Below are positions 1 to 12,531 of a stretch of 64,000 bases of DNA, piece after piece. The DNA comes from Paraescarpia echinospica (Eukaryota; Annelida; Polychaeta; Sabellida; Siboglinidae). The position numbers were made by a program, and so were the translations under genes. Each line of letters starts with the position of its first letter. Position 1 is the stretch's first letter. Where the stretch lies: positions 47,110,058 through 47,174,057 of the forward strand of contig CM034541.1 in the NCBI GenBank assembly GCA_020002185.1, written 5' to 3'. The notes under the pieces are model-generated. The model made no database searches, was not told where the DNA came from, and worked only from the letters and a program-made list of their open reading frames with translations.

Positions 1-104
1 GCCCATGATTTTGGACAGCCAGACAACGCAAAATCCACCCAGCTCTGGCAGTCGTTGCAAACTAAGTGTCGTTTTGCCCTGAGTTGCCGCTTGCAAGGTG
101 CCAT
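1..104 (-). pseudogene. LINE ORF1 N-terminal fragment (partial at window edge)
   Basis: The first 34 or so codons of the ORF1 described for 33484-34835, starting MAPCKRQLRAKRHL. ORF1 proteins of LINEs bind the element RNA; the zinc-binding N-terminus seen here is typical of CR1-type ORF1 that also carries an esterase domain further on. Only the start is visible. Nothing here shows whether the copy outside the window is intact. Confidence 0.7.
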
Positions 105-277
105 ATCAGAATTTATTTATGTTCAAAATAGTTGTTATATAGTCTTTGAAAAGACTTTTCTGTGTACAATTTACACCAGATTGTTTAGGTTATAGTTAGT
201 TATATTTGTTAACACACAGTGACACACCGTGCCTTACCTAGTTACGATGTCGATGACAATGTATTCAAGTTAAGCTT
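1..277 (-). mobile_element. 5' end of a CR1-type LINE (cut by the window edge)
   Basis: This stretch aligns without gaps to 34732-35008, the 5' end of the CR1 element at 32.3-35.0 kb, with seven differences in 277 bases. On the minus strand an ORF1 start codon lies at 104-102. The readable residues give a Cys-x2-Cys motif (VCNDCQSW) near residue 16, the start of a PHD-like or other zinc-binding module found at the N-terminus of some CR1 ORF1 proteins. The rest of the element lies left of base 1. Bases 105-277 are its 5' UTR; similarity stops sharply at 277, which I take as the element's 5' boundary. Confidence 0.85.
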
Positions 278-484
278 TTATTTAGTATTTGAACTTTTTG
301 GCTGCGACCCAAATTACGGTTGCGGAATTTGCTTGGCGACCCATACCTTTAGACAGTTAACTTGTGATAAATTAACATAACATAATAAGTAATGGTAACA
401 TAAATAAGCAAAACATAAATACATGAGCGAAAGAAAGCAGCTATTAACCGTGTTTGCTGAACAACAAATTTTTGAAAAGCATTA
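278..484. other. AT-rich spacer between two LINE copies
   Basis: No gene or element recognised. It separates the 5' end of the CR1 copy from the 3' end of the next LINE. Confidence 0.5.
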
Positions 485-624
485 ATAATAATAATAATAA
501 TACGATAACTTTTAATGCGTCTAAATCCTTGGAAACCAAGCCCAGAGGCGCATCAAGACAAAAGGATTGGTCAATCTTAAAATCCATAAGCAGTATTCCA
601 GTTGTCAATAGATGGGTCAAGGCG

Positions 625-885
625 CTAAGGAGCTACGGTGGATAAGCAAGGTTGTAAAGATAAGTTTTTTAAATGACGACGGAATGTTGTCTTATTTTTA
701 ACTGATCTAACACTAAGAGGGAGCATATTCCAAAGAGTTGGTGCAGCAACAGAAAAAGCCCTAGTTCCAATGTTAGTGTTGACTCTACGAACAAAACCTA
801 AGTCAGAACTAAATGATCGAAGCTGGATAGGTTTTCTTACAGGAGTAAGCAGTGAATGCAAATAAGATGGTTGCTTATTGGACAA
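625..885 (-). pseudogene. LINE ORF2 C-terminal fragment
   Basis: Eighty-six codons containing PSYLHSLLTPVRKPIQLRS followed by NIGTRAFSVAAPTLWNMLP, the conserved C-terminal block that follows the reverse transcriptase in L2/CR1-group elements (role in the protein not well defined). The stop at 625-627 is the likely natural end of ORF2. It is out of frame with the polymerase piece at 983-1195, so at least one indel separates them. Confidence 0.85.
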
Positions 886-982
886 TGCCTGGTATGTAAT
901 GGTACAGATCTTAAATATTATACGTTATCGTACAGGAAGCCAATGCAAGTTTTCTACGCTGCATTGGAGTACCAATAATGAT

Positions 983-1195
983 CTATCCAGTTTCATTTGC
1001 ATTTAATCTCAACTTGCTGTCAGTCATCCAGTGGAAGATATATTGAAGGCAATCACTAAGTTGGTTAAGGGGGCGATTTATATCCGGGGTAGCCAACGAA
1101 ATGTAGATCTGAGTATCATCAGCATAAAGATGATTATCCAAGTTATGTCTTTGTATAACAGAGCTTAGTGGCGTGGTGTAAAGAGTAAAAAGCAA
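983..1195 (-). pseudogene. LINE reverse transcriptase fragment with YADD active site
   Basis: Contains [11 protein letters not shown], the YxDD catalytic motif of the palm subdomain, followed by the thumb-side segment ([15 protein letters not shown]). The two Asp residues bind catalytic metal ions in reverse transcriptases. The frame ends at a stop just after LRLNANETG, before the C-terminal block, so the protein is broken here. Confidence 0.9.
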
Positions 1196-1303
1196 AGGCC
1201 CAAGAACAGAACCCTGGGGAACACCAAATAAAGTTGGCAGTGCTGCCGGAAAGCAGTTCCCAATCTTTACGGTTTTATATATATCAGTTAGGTATGAAGA
1301 AAA

Positions 1304-1753
1304 CTAGCTTAGAGCTGTGCCAGATATGCCGTACCACTTTAATAAGCGTTCAGTGAGAATGTTGTGATCAATCGCGTCAAAAGCGGCAGAGATATCTAGT
1401 AAGATAACTGTTCCATTATTAATGTTCAAGTTAATGTCATTATGAACCTTTAAGAGGGCAGTCTTTGTTGAATGAAACTGTCTATATGCTAATTGTGACA
1501 CATTAGTTAAGACATATGTGCTAATGTGAGACCTTAGACGACTTGCTACCACCTTTTCTAGTATTTTGGAAATAAAGCTGAGCTTAGAAATATGTATATA
1601 ACTGTTTAGGTCTTGGTTAGGCAGAGATGACTTCTTAAGAAGTGGTGTGACATGGGCATATTTGATATCATCAGGAAAACAGCCAGAGCAAAGTAATCCA
1701 TTTATAATAAATGTTATAGGTCCAATTAGTGTATCAAGATATGTTTTTAGCAA
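1304..1753 (-). pseudogene. LINE reverse transcriptase fingers/palm fragment
   Basis: A 149-codon frame. It shows the start of the RT domain (VTPLLKK), ISKILEKVVASRLRSHI, the FHSTKTALLKVHNDI block and the first palm aspartate in LLDISAAFDAIDHNIL, ending GISGTAL. These are successive conserved blocks of L2/CR1-group reverse transcriptases. The second catalytic block lies in another frame (983-1195), so a frameshift lies between about 1200 and 1304. Confidence 0.9.
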
Positions 1754-2284
1754 TATTGTTGGAAATGCATCAAGTTCACAAGACTTATTTGGGGAGGACC
1801 CAACTTCATCAACTGTTGCAGGTTCAAATGATACAGTAGAGAATTTACTTGTGGAAAGTCCACACTGACATTACTTAAATTATGACGTGGGAAAGCAGAA
1901 CGAATAATGTTGATTTTATTCTTAAAGTGACTAGAGAACGAATCACAGAGACTTAATTGACACATGATCAGCTAGCGATGGAGCAGGCCGTCTATGTAGA
2001 ATATTATTGATGCAGTTTCATAACTGACGCGGATTATCAGACTTATTTATTACCATATTTGTATAATAATCTGATTTAGCTTTGACCATTTGTCTGTTAC
2101 GGAGGTGACATTGCTTAGAATAGCGCGACCTGTCAAAAGGCGAGCGTGATTTGCGCCATACACGCTCTAAGTAACGACGACGCCTTTTAGATAGAATTTC
2201 GGAAGTCATCCATGGAGCCGTTGGCCTTTCTGACACACATTTGGATTTCATAGGTGCATGTTTGTTAAATGATGCATTGCGCAC
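1747..2284 (-). pseudogene. LINE ORF2 endonuclease-RT linker, two frames
   Basis: Two minus-strand pieces: 2018-2284 (APWMTSEILSKRRRRYLERVW, then NRQMVKAKSDYYTNMV) and 1747-1965 (DSFSSHFKNKINIIRSAFP). These basic linker segments join endonuclease and reverse transcriptase in L2/CR1-type ORF2. A gap of about 50 bases with a frame change separates them. Confidence 0.8.
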
Positions 2285-2419
2285 AGTACTGTTTGTAATG
2301 TTTATATAAGTCAGATATATGTTCTTTTGGATATGTGATAAGGTCAGATTTAATTATATCAGCCATTAAAGCTGTAATGTCAATGTGAATGGCTCTGTAA
2401 GACACATTATGTTTCGACT

Positions 2420-2830
2420 CTAATGGAGGCATAGAAACGTTAACATGACAATATGGTGATCTGATAAACCATCTGAACCAGTAGGAGCTTGGATATTATT
2501 ACAAGTTGAACGGGTTATTAAGAGGTCAAGCCAATGGCCATGTATATGTGTCAAAAAGGTAACATGTTGTTTCAAATCAAAGGATGCCAGAATATCATTA
2601 AACGTAGTTGTAGTTGTAGAAGGTATATCTAAATGAAGATTAAAATCACCAAGAATGTAAAATTCTGAATGAATGGTTGCAAAATTTTCCAACAGATCCT
2701 GACATATTCAAAGAAATTTGCTGGGTGTCCTGGTGGAAGATATATACAAACAAAATATGCGGAGAAAGAAGAATCTGAAATTTCAGCACAGGTGAACTCA
2801 AAACTGGAGTATTCAGGGTTGGAATGTAAT
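2420..2830 (-). pseudogene. LINE apurinic-type endonuclease domain fragment
   Basis: The piece at 2420-2692 carries YILGDFNLHLD (the GDFN metal-binding motif) and GLSDHH (the catalytic SDH motif) of the exonuclease/endonuclease/phosphatase fold that nicks target DNA for LINE integration. Upstream, in another frame, the segment FVCIYLPPGHPANFFEY matches the usual I-Y-R-P-P block. The frame break falls near 2690-2700. The N-terminal third of the domain is missing. Confidence 0.85.
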
Positions 2831-2835
2831 TTAAC

Positions 2836-2965
2836 TTTGAACCATTACTTAGGCTTGTTTGCTCGCTGGGGGCATAGGCCATCGACCATGGTCCTCCACT
2901 CTTGTCGGCTTGATGCCATTTTCTCAATTTCTTTCCATTATGTTAGTGTATTTCATACTGAAGAT
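2836..2965 (-). pseudogene. possible C-terminal fragment of a second LINE reverse transcriptase
   Basis: Minus-strand residues EKMASSRQEWRTMVDGLCPQ resemble the short R-x-x-W-R block near the C-terminus of several invertebrate LINE reverse transcriptases. It abuts the truncated endonuclease of the L2-type element, so one LINE may have inserted into or beside another. The match is short and from memory of the pattern. Confidence 0.35.
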
Positions 2966-3056
2966 AATAGAGAGGCAAACAATCCGATAGACCTGTTAGT
3001 CAGGACCGAATTTTCGAAAAAGTGAACCCTATAGGCATTTCTGGTGTATAATGATG

Positions 3057-3098
3057 CTGGACATGCTGGACATGCTGGACATGCTGGACATGCTGATT
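3057..3098. repeat. 9-bp tandem repeat (about 4.5 copies)
   Basis: The unit catgctgga repeats in tandem just left of the 26-bp minisatellite. Confidence 0.9.
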
Positions 3099-3127
3099 AA
3101 CGCGATATTCATCTGTGAATGTGAACT

Positions 3128-3570
3128 GTGAAACAATTGAAAACGACACCACTGTGAAACAATTGAAAACGACACCACTGTGAAACAATTGAAAACGACA
3201 CCACTGTGAAACAATTGAAAACGACACCACTGTGCAACAATTGAAAACGACACCACTGTGAAACAATTGAAAACGACACCACTGTGAAATAATTGAAAAC
3301 GACACCACTGTGAAACAATTGAAAACGACACCACTGTGAAACAATTGAAAACGACACCACTGTGAAATAATTGAAAACGACACCACTGTGAAACAATTGA
3401 AAACGACACCACTGTGAAACAATTGAAAACGACACCACTGTGAAACAATTGAAAACGACACCATTGTGAAATAATTGAAAACGACACCACTGTGAAACAA
3501 TTGAAAACGACACCACTGTGAAACAATTGAAAACGACACCACTGTGAAACAATTGAAAACGACACCACTG
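3128..3570. repeat. 26-bp minisatellite, 17 units
   Basis: The unit begins gtgaaacaattgaaaacgac and ends accact. Units are nearly identical; a few carry a C-to-T change (gaaataattg), one has gtgcaac, one has accatt. Because 26 is not a multiple of three and no frame of three successive units has a stop, all three minus-strand frames stay open for 180-230 codons. Those frames are repeat artefacts, not genes. Confidence 0.97.
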
Positions 3571-4330
3571 CGCGTATGATGTTTTTTGGCGGCATAAAAT
3601 CCAATATATGACATGACAATAGTGTTTGTTAGATTGCAATGCCTCCATGTTATCTTCAGCTGCAAACGAGACGATCCGCTGACCACATCATCGCACGCCA
3701 GGGGGCGCTGCTGATTACATCAGTGTCAGTACCCCTTGGCAGATCGCCTTGCAAAACGCTGAATTGAGCTCGGTCAGTAATATCGACGCCGAACAACATT
3801 CGACTGTTTTCGTTTTGGCCAATCGTGGCCCGTCTCGTGCTACACGTATTTTATTGGAAATACAAGTGTTTGAATACGCAGTACCGCTTAGCCATTTGTG
3901 AGAATTGTCGAACGGATAAATATATTGGGATTTCTTGTAACTCTTTGATGTGGGGAGCGGGCATTTGTGCATCATGCCATTTTCGTGGTCCCACAGCAAG
4001 GCCGAGGGAGACAAATACACATGGAACAAAGTACAGTTATACGACTAATTCAGCGAATCGCACTTTTTGTAGGATATCTGTCAATTGTCACTCTGGCTTG
4101 CGAGGGTGGTTAACGACAAAGGTTGCTTGAATTTGACATTATTTTGACATTATTTAAATATCATCTACCATTTGGCATAAATCATTCGTCTCGCATGCGT
4201 CTGGTACGGACAATAATCGACAGTTAAGACAATCACTGGAAACTCTTGACGATCCACTCAGAATGGTTTTAAAACCCAAATTTAAGAACCGCATTTGTTT
4301 ACGCAATATATTGAGCACTTTCTCTGTAGG
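3571..4330. other. no recognisable gene
   Basis: Frames of about 100 codons overlap on both strands at 3715-4130 without recognisable domains. I see no element ends. Confidence 0.4.
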
Positions 4331-4451
4331 GAGTATAACATTATTTAATGTTCTTCCCTTGTTGTGCTCATTATGTTATTATATAGGATTTGTCTTAATT
4401 TGATTTGTATTGTATTGTAATGAGTTACAATAAATTTGATTTGATTTGATT
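4331..4451 (+). mobile_element. possible LINE 3' end with pentanucleotide tail
   Basis: AT-rich sequence ending gttacaataaa and then three to four ttgat units (about 4432-4451). Short tandem tails after an AATAAA-like signal are typical of LINE or SINE 3' ends. No coding sequence is attached, so the family cannot be named. Confidence 0.4.
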
Positions 4452-5168
4452 ACGCCCTGGGTATGCCCAATCTGGAATAAACGGCTCATCACTTTGCAAC
4501 CTCATCCGAACTCTATGTTTCGCATCCTTACCTGTCCCCGAACCGTCGGTAAGTATATTGGGGTACACTATATATGTAGATCTGACAATCCGTCTCCACC
4601 TTTGACGCTCCGTTGATGCCACTGATATTTAAGGACGTCTGACGTCATCCATTCATTAACTTTGTCCTTTCCTTCGTCTTCTGTATGTTTCTCGCTTCCT
4701 CTTGCCTCTCGCGGCGCGCCAAAGCGTTCTTCTGGGGTAGACAGTAAGACTGTTCCCTCGACCACCGACGACCCAATTAGACAGAGTTAGCTTTGTTGGT
4801 TCAGAGAACCCCAAGGGCTGCACGGTAATCGGCGCATCACAGGTCTGCTTGCTCGGAACAGGAACAAACCCAGCCGTTTAGTAAAAAGTAAGGCGCATCG
4901 CTCAGTCTAGCATCTGGCACATGGCATGGAAACTGGAAATAGTTGTCTTTCGGATGACACACTAAGAAATATACAGATCGAATGAGGTCTCCCTCTCTAC
5001 GTCAACATTAGAAGAACTAACACACGGAGACACATGTTTCATATGGCGTGGACTTGCAGAGTGGCCGCTTTTATTGATTGATGATTTCGGTGTGCTAGAC
5101 AATACAGTATAACTGGAATTAAAGTAAATTTAACTGGTATAGAGGTGTAAGTTGTAATTGAGCAATAA
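4452..5168. other. no recognisable gene
   Basis: A minus-strand frame at 4425-4622 contains STERQRWRRIVRS, faintly like the C-terminus of some LINE reverse transcriptases, but too little to call. The rest is unannotated. Confidence 0.35.
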
Positions 5169-5600
5169 CGGTAATATAGGTAATAGGTAATATAGGTAAT
5201 AGGTAATAATAGGAAGACGAAAGAAGAAAAAAAGGAAAAATTGAATGACAACAATAAGAAAAAGAATTTGAAGAATACGACGAAGAAGAAAGAGAGCAAA
5301 ACGAAAAAGAGAAAGATGAAATTATAGCAAAAAAATATAACAAGAATAAGAAGTATTGAAGAATCAGAAGAAGAGCAGAATATAAAGAAGAAGAGGACGC
5401 AGACGAAGGAGAAGAAGATGGAACAGATTGAAGAAGAATGAGAAGGAGAGGAAAAATTTCAGTGAGGAAAGCAGTAGAAGCGGAAAATGAAGACGAAGAA
5501 AGAAGTTGAAAGATAAGGAGACGAAGACGATGAAGAAGGAGAGGAAAAACCTAGGGGAAAAGAAATAGGAGAAGAACATGTAAAATAAGAAAGAAGAAGG
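5169..5600. repeat. short taatagg repeats, then a purine-rich strand
   Basis: 5169-5215 repeats ataggtaat-like units. From about 5214 to 5600 the plus strand is overwhelmingly A and G (gaagaag, gaggaa motifs), a polypurine tract of nearly 400 bases. The phenylalanine/serine/leucine-rich minus-strand frames here reflect base composition only. Confidence 0.85.
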
Positions 5601-6471
5601 AGTAGAAGACGTCGGGTTCTTTAGCTATTGGTTTTCCACCCAAAATCCTTTTCTGTCCAACACTGTACATGTGGTAGAGGGGTCGGCAAGGTGTACCCCC
5701 GTTGCGTTTTAATGAAAAACGACTTTCCGGGCCGCCGACCTTCCAGTGAAGGGGCGGGCCAGCGCCAGTCTGACGCTTGGCAGTTTACTGGGCCATTTTA
5801 CTGTAAACCCTTCTGACACTTACATGCTACCTTTTCCTTAACAGGTTTCGAGAAATTCTTTCGAAAAAACCGCCGTAAAATATATCATGCAAATGCAATG
5901 TAAAGCCGAAGCGTTAAGTGCAGTGTATAGTTTATGAGGTCTACATATGAACGAATAAAACTTCCGCTCAATACGACCTATTTACATAATAACACGATCT
6001 TGATATTCGCACATTTGGATGGTTAATGTGTTAGAATAGATAGACCTTATGTAATATGACGTAATTATTTTTTACCATACAAATTTACCATACTTTCTTA
6101 TACCGTTAGTTATTCCGGTACCTCAATTGGCAGTCGTGCAGCCAAGGTAGGTGTCCGTGTATCCACCTTATATAATTATATAAGTAAAAACAAGGCCAAC
6201 TGCTATTTTCTGTGTGCGTTTTACTTTCGTTTCTGTATATCGCAACTGGACTTTTGAGAACTGTACAGCATAGAGGCGAGATCACTATTTCGTTGAGAAA
6301 ATATGCACCACCGTCAATCCTCCTAGCAAAAATTCTATAGAATTATATTCAATTCTGTACTATGGAATTCTATTGAATTTGTATATATTTATATAAGACT
6401 TTATGTATCCATAACAATTATGTACAACTCTATATAATATCACATATAATTATATAGTGCAGTGCGAGACA
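5601..6471. other. unannotated AT-rich sequence
   Basis: No domain, element end or RNA gene recognised. The part from 6330 to 6460 is strongly AT-rich with repeated aattctat-like words. Confidence 0.4.
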
Positions 6472-7247
6472 TTAGAGAGTGTCTGCAAGCATACCGATCT
6501 CGATTCCCTTCCCTATCCCTAAAGCGCTGTTCGATCGGTGTCGATTGTTGGAGATACGTAACCATCAGGAGTGTCTGCATCACGGCGTTTCACGCGCCAA
6601 CGTATCGTACATTTATGTCCTTTTCAGCTGGACATGTGGTCCTAATCACAAGCTCAAATGGACAGACCATAATGCATCTAGATCATTTTGGAATTATGTA
6701 CAAAAGCACATCACATCGAAGACAGGATGCACGGTTTTTAACGCAGGCGCCTTTTACGAGATTTGGATTTGCCTGTTTATATTCGTAAATACTTCACCCA
6801 AGACAACTTTTCTAACAGTTTATTTCCAAAAAATTTACGGAATATGTATTAGTGATTTAGCATATAGATATCTTACGGAAGAATTTGATCAGTTTTTGTG
6901 TGAAAACAACAAAAACGATTGTACGCACGATTTGTGCCCCCACCTTTATGTTTTACATGCTGAGACAGGTCTTAAAAAAAAAAATTATGATGCATTAAAC
7001 ACAACAGCAATTAAAATCAAAAACAGTTGTATGTACAATGCTGTCATATTGTTTACTTTGATTCATCCATAATTTGAACGTAAAATCGATAGGGATTGCG
7101 CTTATCGATCACCCCTGTCGGTTGCGTATTTACTTATCCGATCGACACAACCGATCGCATAAACAGAACAAGCGATGACGTAGTACTCACAGCGCGTTAG
7201 GGATAGGGAAGGGAATCGAGATCGGTATGCTTGCAGACACTCTTTAA
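6472..7247. mobile_element. TTAA-flanked DNA transposon with 53-bp terminal inverted repeats
   Basis: Bases 6476-6528 (agagtgtctgcaagcatacc...) and the reverse complement of 7191-7243 match at 52 of 53 positions. The flanks are TTAG (6472-6475) and TTAA (7244-7247), which read as a TTAA target-site duplication with one A-to-G change. Weaker inverted similarity continues inward (gatcggt/gtcgat words). TTAA duplications are made by piggyBac and Kolobok transposases; termini reading TTAAAGRG resemble T2/Kolobok-type ends rather than the CCC-starting piggyBac ends. The element is 768 bp and internally AT-rich with one long open frame. Superfamily is inference. Confidence 0.85.
6479..7072 (+). CDS. 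197-codon frame inside the TTAA transposon; possible transposase fragment
   Basis: The frame starts inside the left inverted repeat and covers most of the element. At this base composition an uninterrupted 197-codon frame is unlikely by chance. It is rich in Cys, His, aromatic and hydrophobic residues. Residues about 52-60 read CGPNHKLKW, and about 90-130 include a hydrophobic stretch followed by NTSPKTTFLTVYFQ and CISDLAYRYLTEEFDQF. This order (a Cys/His-x-W block, a hydrophobic helix, then I-S followed by aromatic residues and a tryptophan or phenylalanine end) recalls the front part of Kolobok-type transposases, but I cannot confirm it. No DDE catalytic set is visible, so it would be truncated. 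It could instead be a chance frame. Confidence 0.35.
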   Translation: MSASIPISIPFPIPKALFDRCRLLEIRNHQECLHHGVSRANVSYIYVLFSWTCGPNHKLKWTDHNASRSFWNYVQKHITSKTGCTVFNAGAFYEIWICLFIFVNTSPKTTFLTVYFQKIYGICISDLAYRYLTEEFDQFLCENNKNDCTHDLCPHLYVLHAETGLKKKNYDALNTTAIKIKNSCMYNAVILFTLIHP

Positions 7248-7691
7248 TGGCTCGTTTTTGGCGCGGAACGGTCTAAACTACACCAAGACTTCCACCAAAG
7301 TCTAGACCAGATAATTGGTACAATGTTCCCTACTGGCCAATTCAATTGATGCGGTGAAGCTAACGCTGGAGTGAGATACTAATCTATCTTTGTACCGGTG
7401 ATAGACAAGACAAGTTCGTCCTCGGCAACTGGATTTAAAATACTTGCATGTAAAGCAAATACACGTATTTCATTAAATTAATTATCACGAAAATGAAATT
7501 AATTATCAAGGCTAAAAAGGATAAAAACGGCGTGTCTAGTTCCCAGTGGGAAGGTTGTGGTGCCTTGCAAAGTAACTCTGAAAATTTCGTTTGAAGTAAA
7601 ATTATAATGTGTTTGACTTGTTCTTCTTCAACAATAAAATACGACTATAATTCGTATGTTAATAACTGCGAATGAAAACAGTAAAATGTAA
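7248..7691. other. no recognisable gene
   Basis: AT-rich unique sequence between the transposon and a SINE; nothing recognised. Confidence 0.4.
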
Positions 7692-7970
7692 GTTATAGTA
7701 TAGCGCGGTATCCACTCCTTGCTCAAGGCGCTTTACACTTTACTCCCTGGCAGACCTGTTCATCATCTCGACCTCTCTGGGAAGCATTAAGCCACGTTCC
7801 AACTAATGCGCGAAGACTGCGTAAGCAGATATCCACGTCTGTCTATAGCCAGGTACTTATTCATACAACTGAATGAAACGAAGCCACGTAGGGTGGACGA
7901 ACTTGCCCAAGGTTCAAAGCGGCACCTAGAGGAATCGAACGCGGATTGCTCTAATCACAGCGCCCTACTA
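7692..7970 (-). mobile_element. tRNA/CORE-type SINE, copy A
   Basis: On the minus strand: a degenerate tRNA-like head (B-box region ccgcgttcgattcc near 7930-7945), a centre with ccttgggcaagttcgtcc and a cagttgtatgaataagtacc segment, then a tail with aaagcgccttgagcaagga before gataccgcgcta. The same order occurs at 36291-36604 and 45281-45505. The centre resembles the CORE/MIR-type central domain; the gcgctttgagcagg-to-gcgctata tail resembles tails shared with LINEs. SINEs are transcribed by RNA polymerase III from the A and B boxes and mobilised by a partner LINE. Confidence 0.8.
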
Positions 7971-8021
7971 AATAAATGCGTGAACACGGAGGTCATAGAA
8001 TGAATGTGCATTGGTAGAGAC

Positions 8022-8325
8022 ACGATGTGTGTGTGTGCGCGTGTACGTGTGTGCGTGTGTGCGTGTGTGCGAGTGTGCGAGTGTGCGAGTGTGCGTGTGT
8101 GCGTGTGCGCGTGTGCGCGTGTGCGCGTTTGCGCGTTTGTGCGCGTTTGTGCGCGTTTGCGCGTGTGCGCGTTTGCGCGTGTGTGCGTGCGTGCGTGCGT
8201 GCGTGTGTGCGTGTGTGCGTGTGTGCGTGTGTGCGTGTGTGCGTGTGTGCGTGTGTGCGTGTGTGCGTGTGTGCGTGTGTGCGTGTGTGCGTGTGTGCGT
8301 GTGTGCGTGTGTGCGTGTGCGCGTG

Positions 8326-8417
<92 letters not shown>

Positions 8418-8425
8418 TGGGTGCA
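8022..8425. repeat. GTGTGC/GTGC microsatellite
   Basis: About 400 bases: gtgtgcg units, then gtttgcgc variants, then a long gtgtgc hexamer block, then a pure gtgc block of about 95 bases. Frames open on both strands are artefacts of the repeat. Confidence 0.98.
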
Positions 8426-8649
8426 TTCGTGCATGCTTGTCTGTATCAAAGGTATGTAACTATTCATATTATGAGTATTTCTGTACAATTGACCTCGTGA
8501 ATGCCATTCCGTAAAAAGGATCACATATTATATTACACTACATTACGTACCACACTACACTACTGCGGGCACACTGACATGCACTCTGTCAGAGATGCGA
8601 TAATACTCACATGTACGCTGATACGATAATACACATCAAACGTAATAAT

Positions 8650-8825
8650 ACTTACAATGTCACAATCCTTGCCGTAATATAGTGAGGCCACTGCATCGTT
8701 CTTACATTGCATTATTCTTACAATGCTCCACTCCTACATTGTACCATTCTAACATTGTGGCATTTTTACATTATAATCATTCCTACAATGAATCATTCTT
8801 ACGATGACCATTCTAAGAATATTGT
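8650..8825. repeat. degenerate repeat of a ttcttacaatg word, spacing about 15-18 bp
   Basis: Variants of ttcttacaatg (ttcttacattg, tcctacattg, ttctaacattg, tttttacatta, tcctacaatg, ttcttacgatg, ttctaagaat) recur about nine times. This looks like an old, diverged minisatellite. Confidence 0.75.
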
Positions 8826-8883
8826 ATTTACAGCACTGCACCAGAACGGTGCAAAGTACAAAGAACGGTAATAGTTAATATTG

Positions 8884-11800
<2,917 letters not shown>

Positions 11801-12317
11801 CCGCCCGCCCGCCCTTTTCTTTATATAGTAGTCATCATAAAATTAATACAAAAACGTGTGAACGAAATTACCATAAACACAATATTGTTGGTGTCACAAA
11901 ATCAACATTTCGCATTATTATTTTATTATTTTATCTTACAAACGAAATTGTAAAATAAACGCGACCTAAATAAAAAGTGGACCCTGATGTTACAAACACA
12001 TTAATAGAACACTTATAAAATTTTATTAGTTGACTGATTTTTTAACGCGTCAATCTAACATCGAAACGTGTTAGATGTTGTCTTTACGAGATCAGAACGT
12101 CAATTAACACACAACCGATTCTATACATCGCCAATAGGGTCTGTCGATGTTGAAATGTTGTCTTCTTTTTCCTCATTGATGCTTGGTGGGTGGGAACCAC
12201 ACCACGTCGTTTGTGGCTCCCTCGCCATGTCTCCCCCCCCCCATCACCATTCCCTGCTATTCTTCCCAACGTGGTTGCAGTCTCGCGTGAAGTTCCAATT
12301 TGTTGTGTGGAAGTAGT
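11801..12317. other. no recognisable gene
   Basis: AT-rich unique sequence; nothing recognised. Confidence 0.4.
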
Positions 12318-12440
12318 TTAAAGAGAAGCTATCTGATCTTCGTATTTTTCCTGTTAATGCAAGTAGTGTTCTAAACACTGGAGCAAAATATGTTGAAGGT
12401 ATACAGCCCGTCAAATTGCGTTTAATAAGCACGAAACATA
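12318..12440 (+). mobile_element. fragment of a TTAA-type DNA element (family of 44691-45041)
   Basis: Begins TTAAAGAGAAGC and continues with cctgttaatg and tatgttgaaggtata, which line up in order with ttaaaggaggcag, ttgttaattaa and tatgttgaaggtata at 44691-44775. The similarity is patchy and fades near 12440; the right end was not found, so this is the left part of a decayed copy. Confidence 0.55.
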
Positions 12441-12531
12441 TTTTCCTATTTGTGCCCGCGAAAAATAAATAAAATTTTCAGATTACAAAGGACACTTGTC
12501 TTAGCGGACACTTGTCAATAACAACGTCAAT

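Larger units (their letters stand above)
485..2835 (-). mobile_element. L2/CR1-type non-LTR retrotransposon, decayed, minus strand
   Basis: Reading right to left, the pieces of a single ORF2 appear in the expected order: apurinic-type endonuclease (2420-2830), linker (1747-2284), reverse transcriptase (983-1753) and C-terminal domain (625-885). The frame changes several times, so the copy is dead. The 3' end is probably the TAA/TTA trinucleotide run at 485-502. Wording such as [25 protein letters not shown] and GTRAFSVAAPTLWN is characteristic of the L2/CR1 group. The 5' end is missing, as usual for LINEs: at about 2835 the sequence passes into a fragment of a different LINE. Confidence 0.9.

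Noticed and set aside
3128..3570. CRISPR-like regular repeats
   Set aside because: Units are contiguous without unique spacers, and the DNA is eukaryotic.
3000..3686. Three overlapping minus-strand frames of 179-228 codons
   Set aside because: They all come from the 26-bp minisatellite, which has no stop in any of these frames.
4425..4765. LINE reverse transcriptase C-terminus on the minus strand
   Set aside because: Only one short RQRWRR-type word supports it, and the frames shift without other conserved blocks.
7955..8524. Long Thr-His-Ala-Arg and Val-Cys frames on both strands
   Set aside because: Products of the GTGTGC/GTGC microsatellite.
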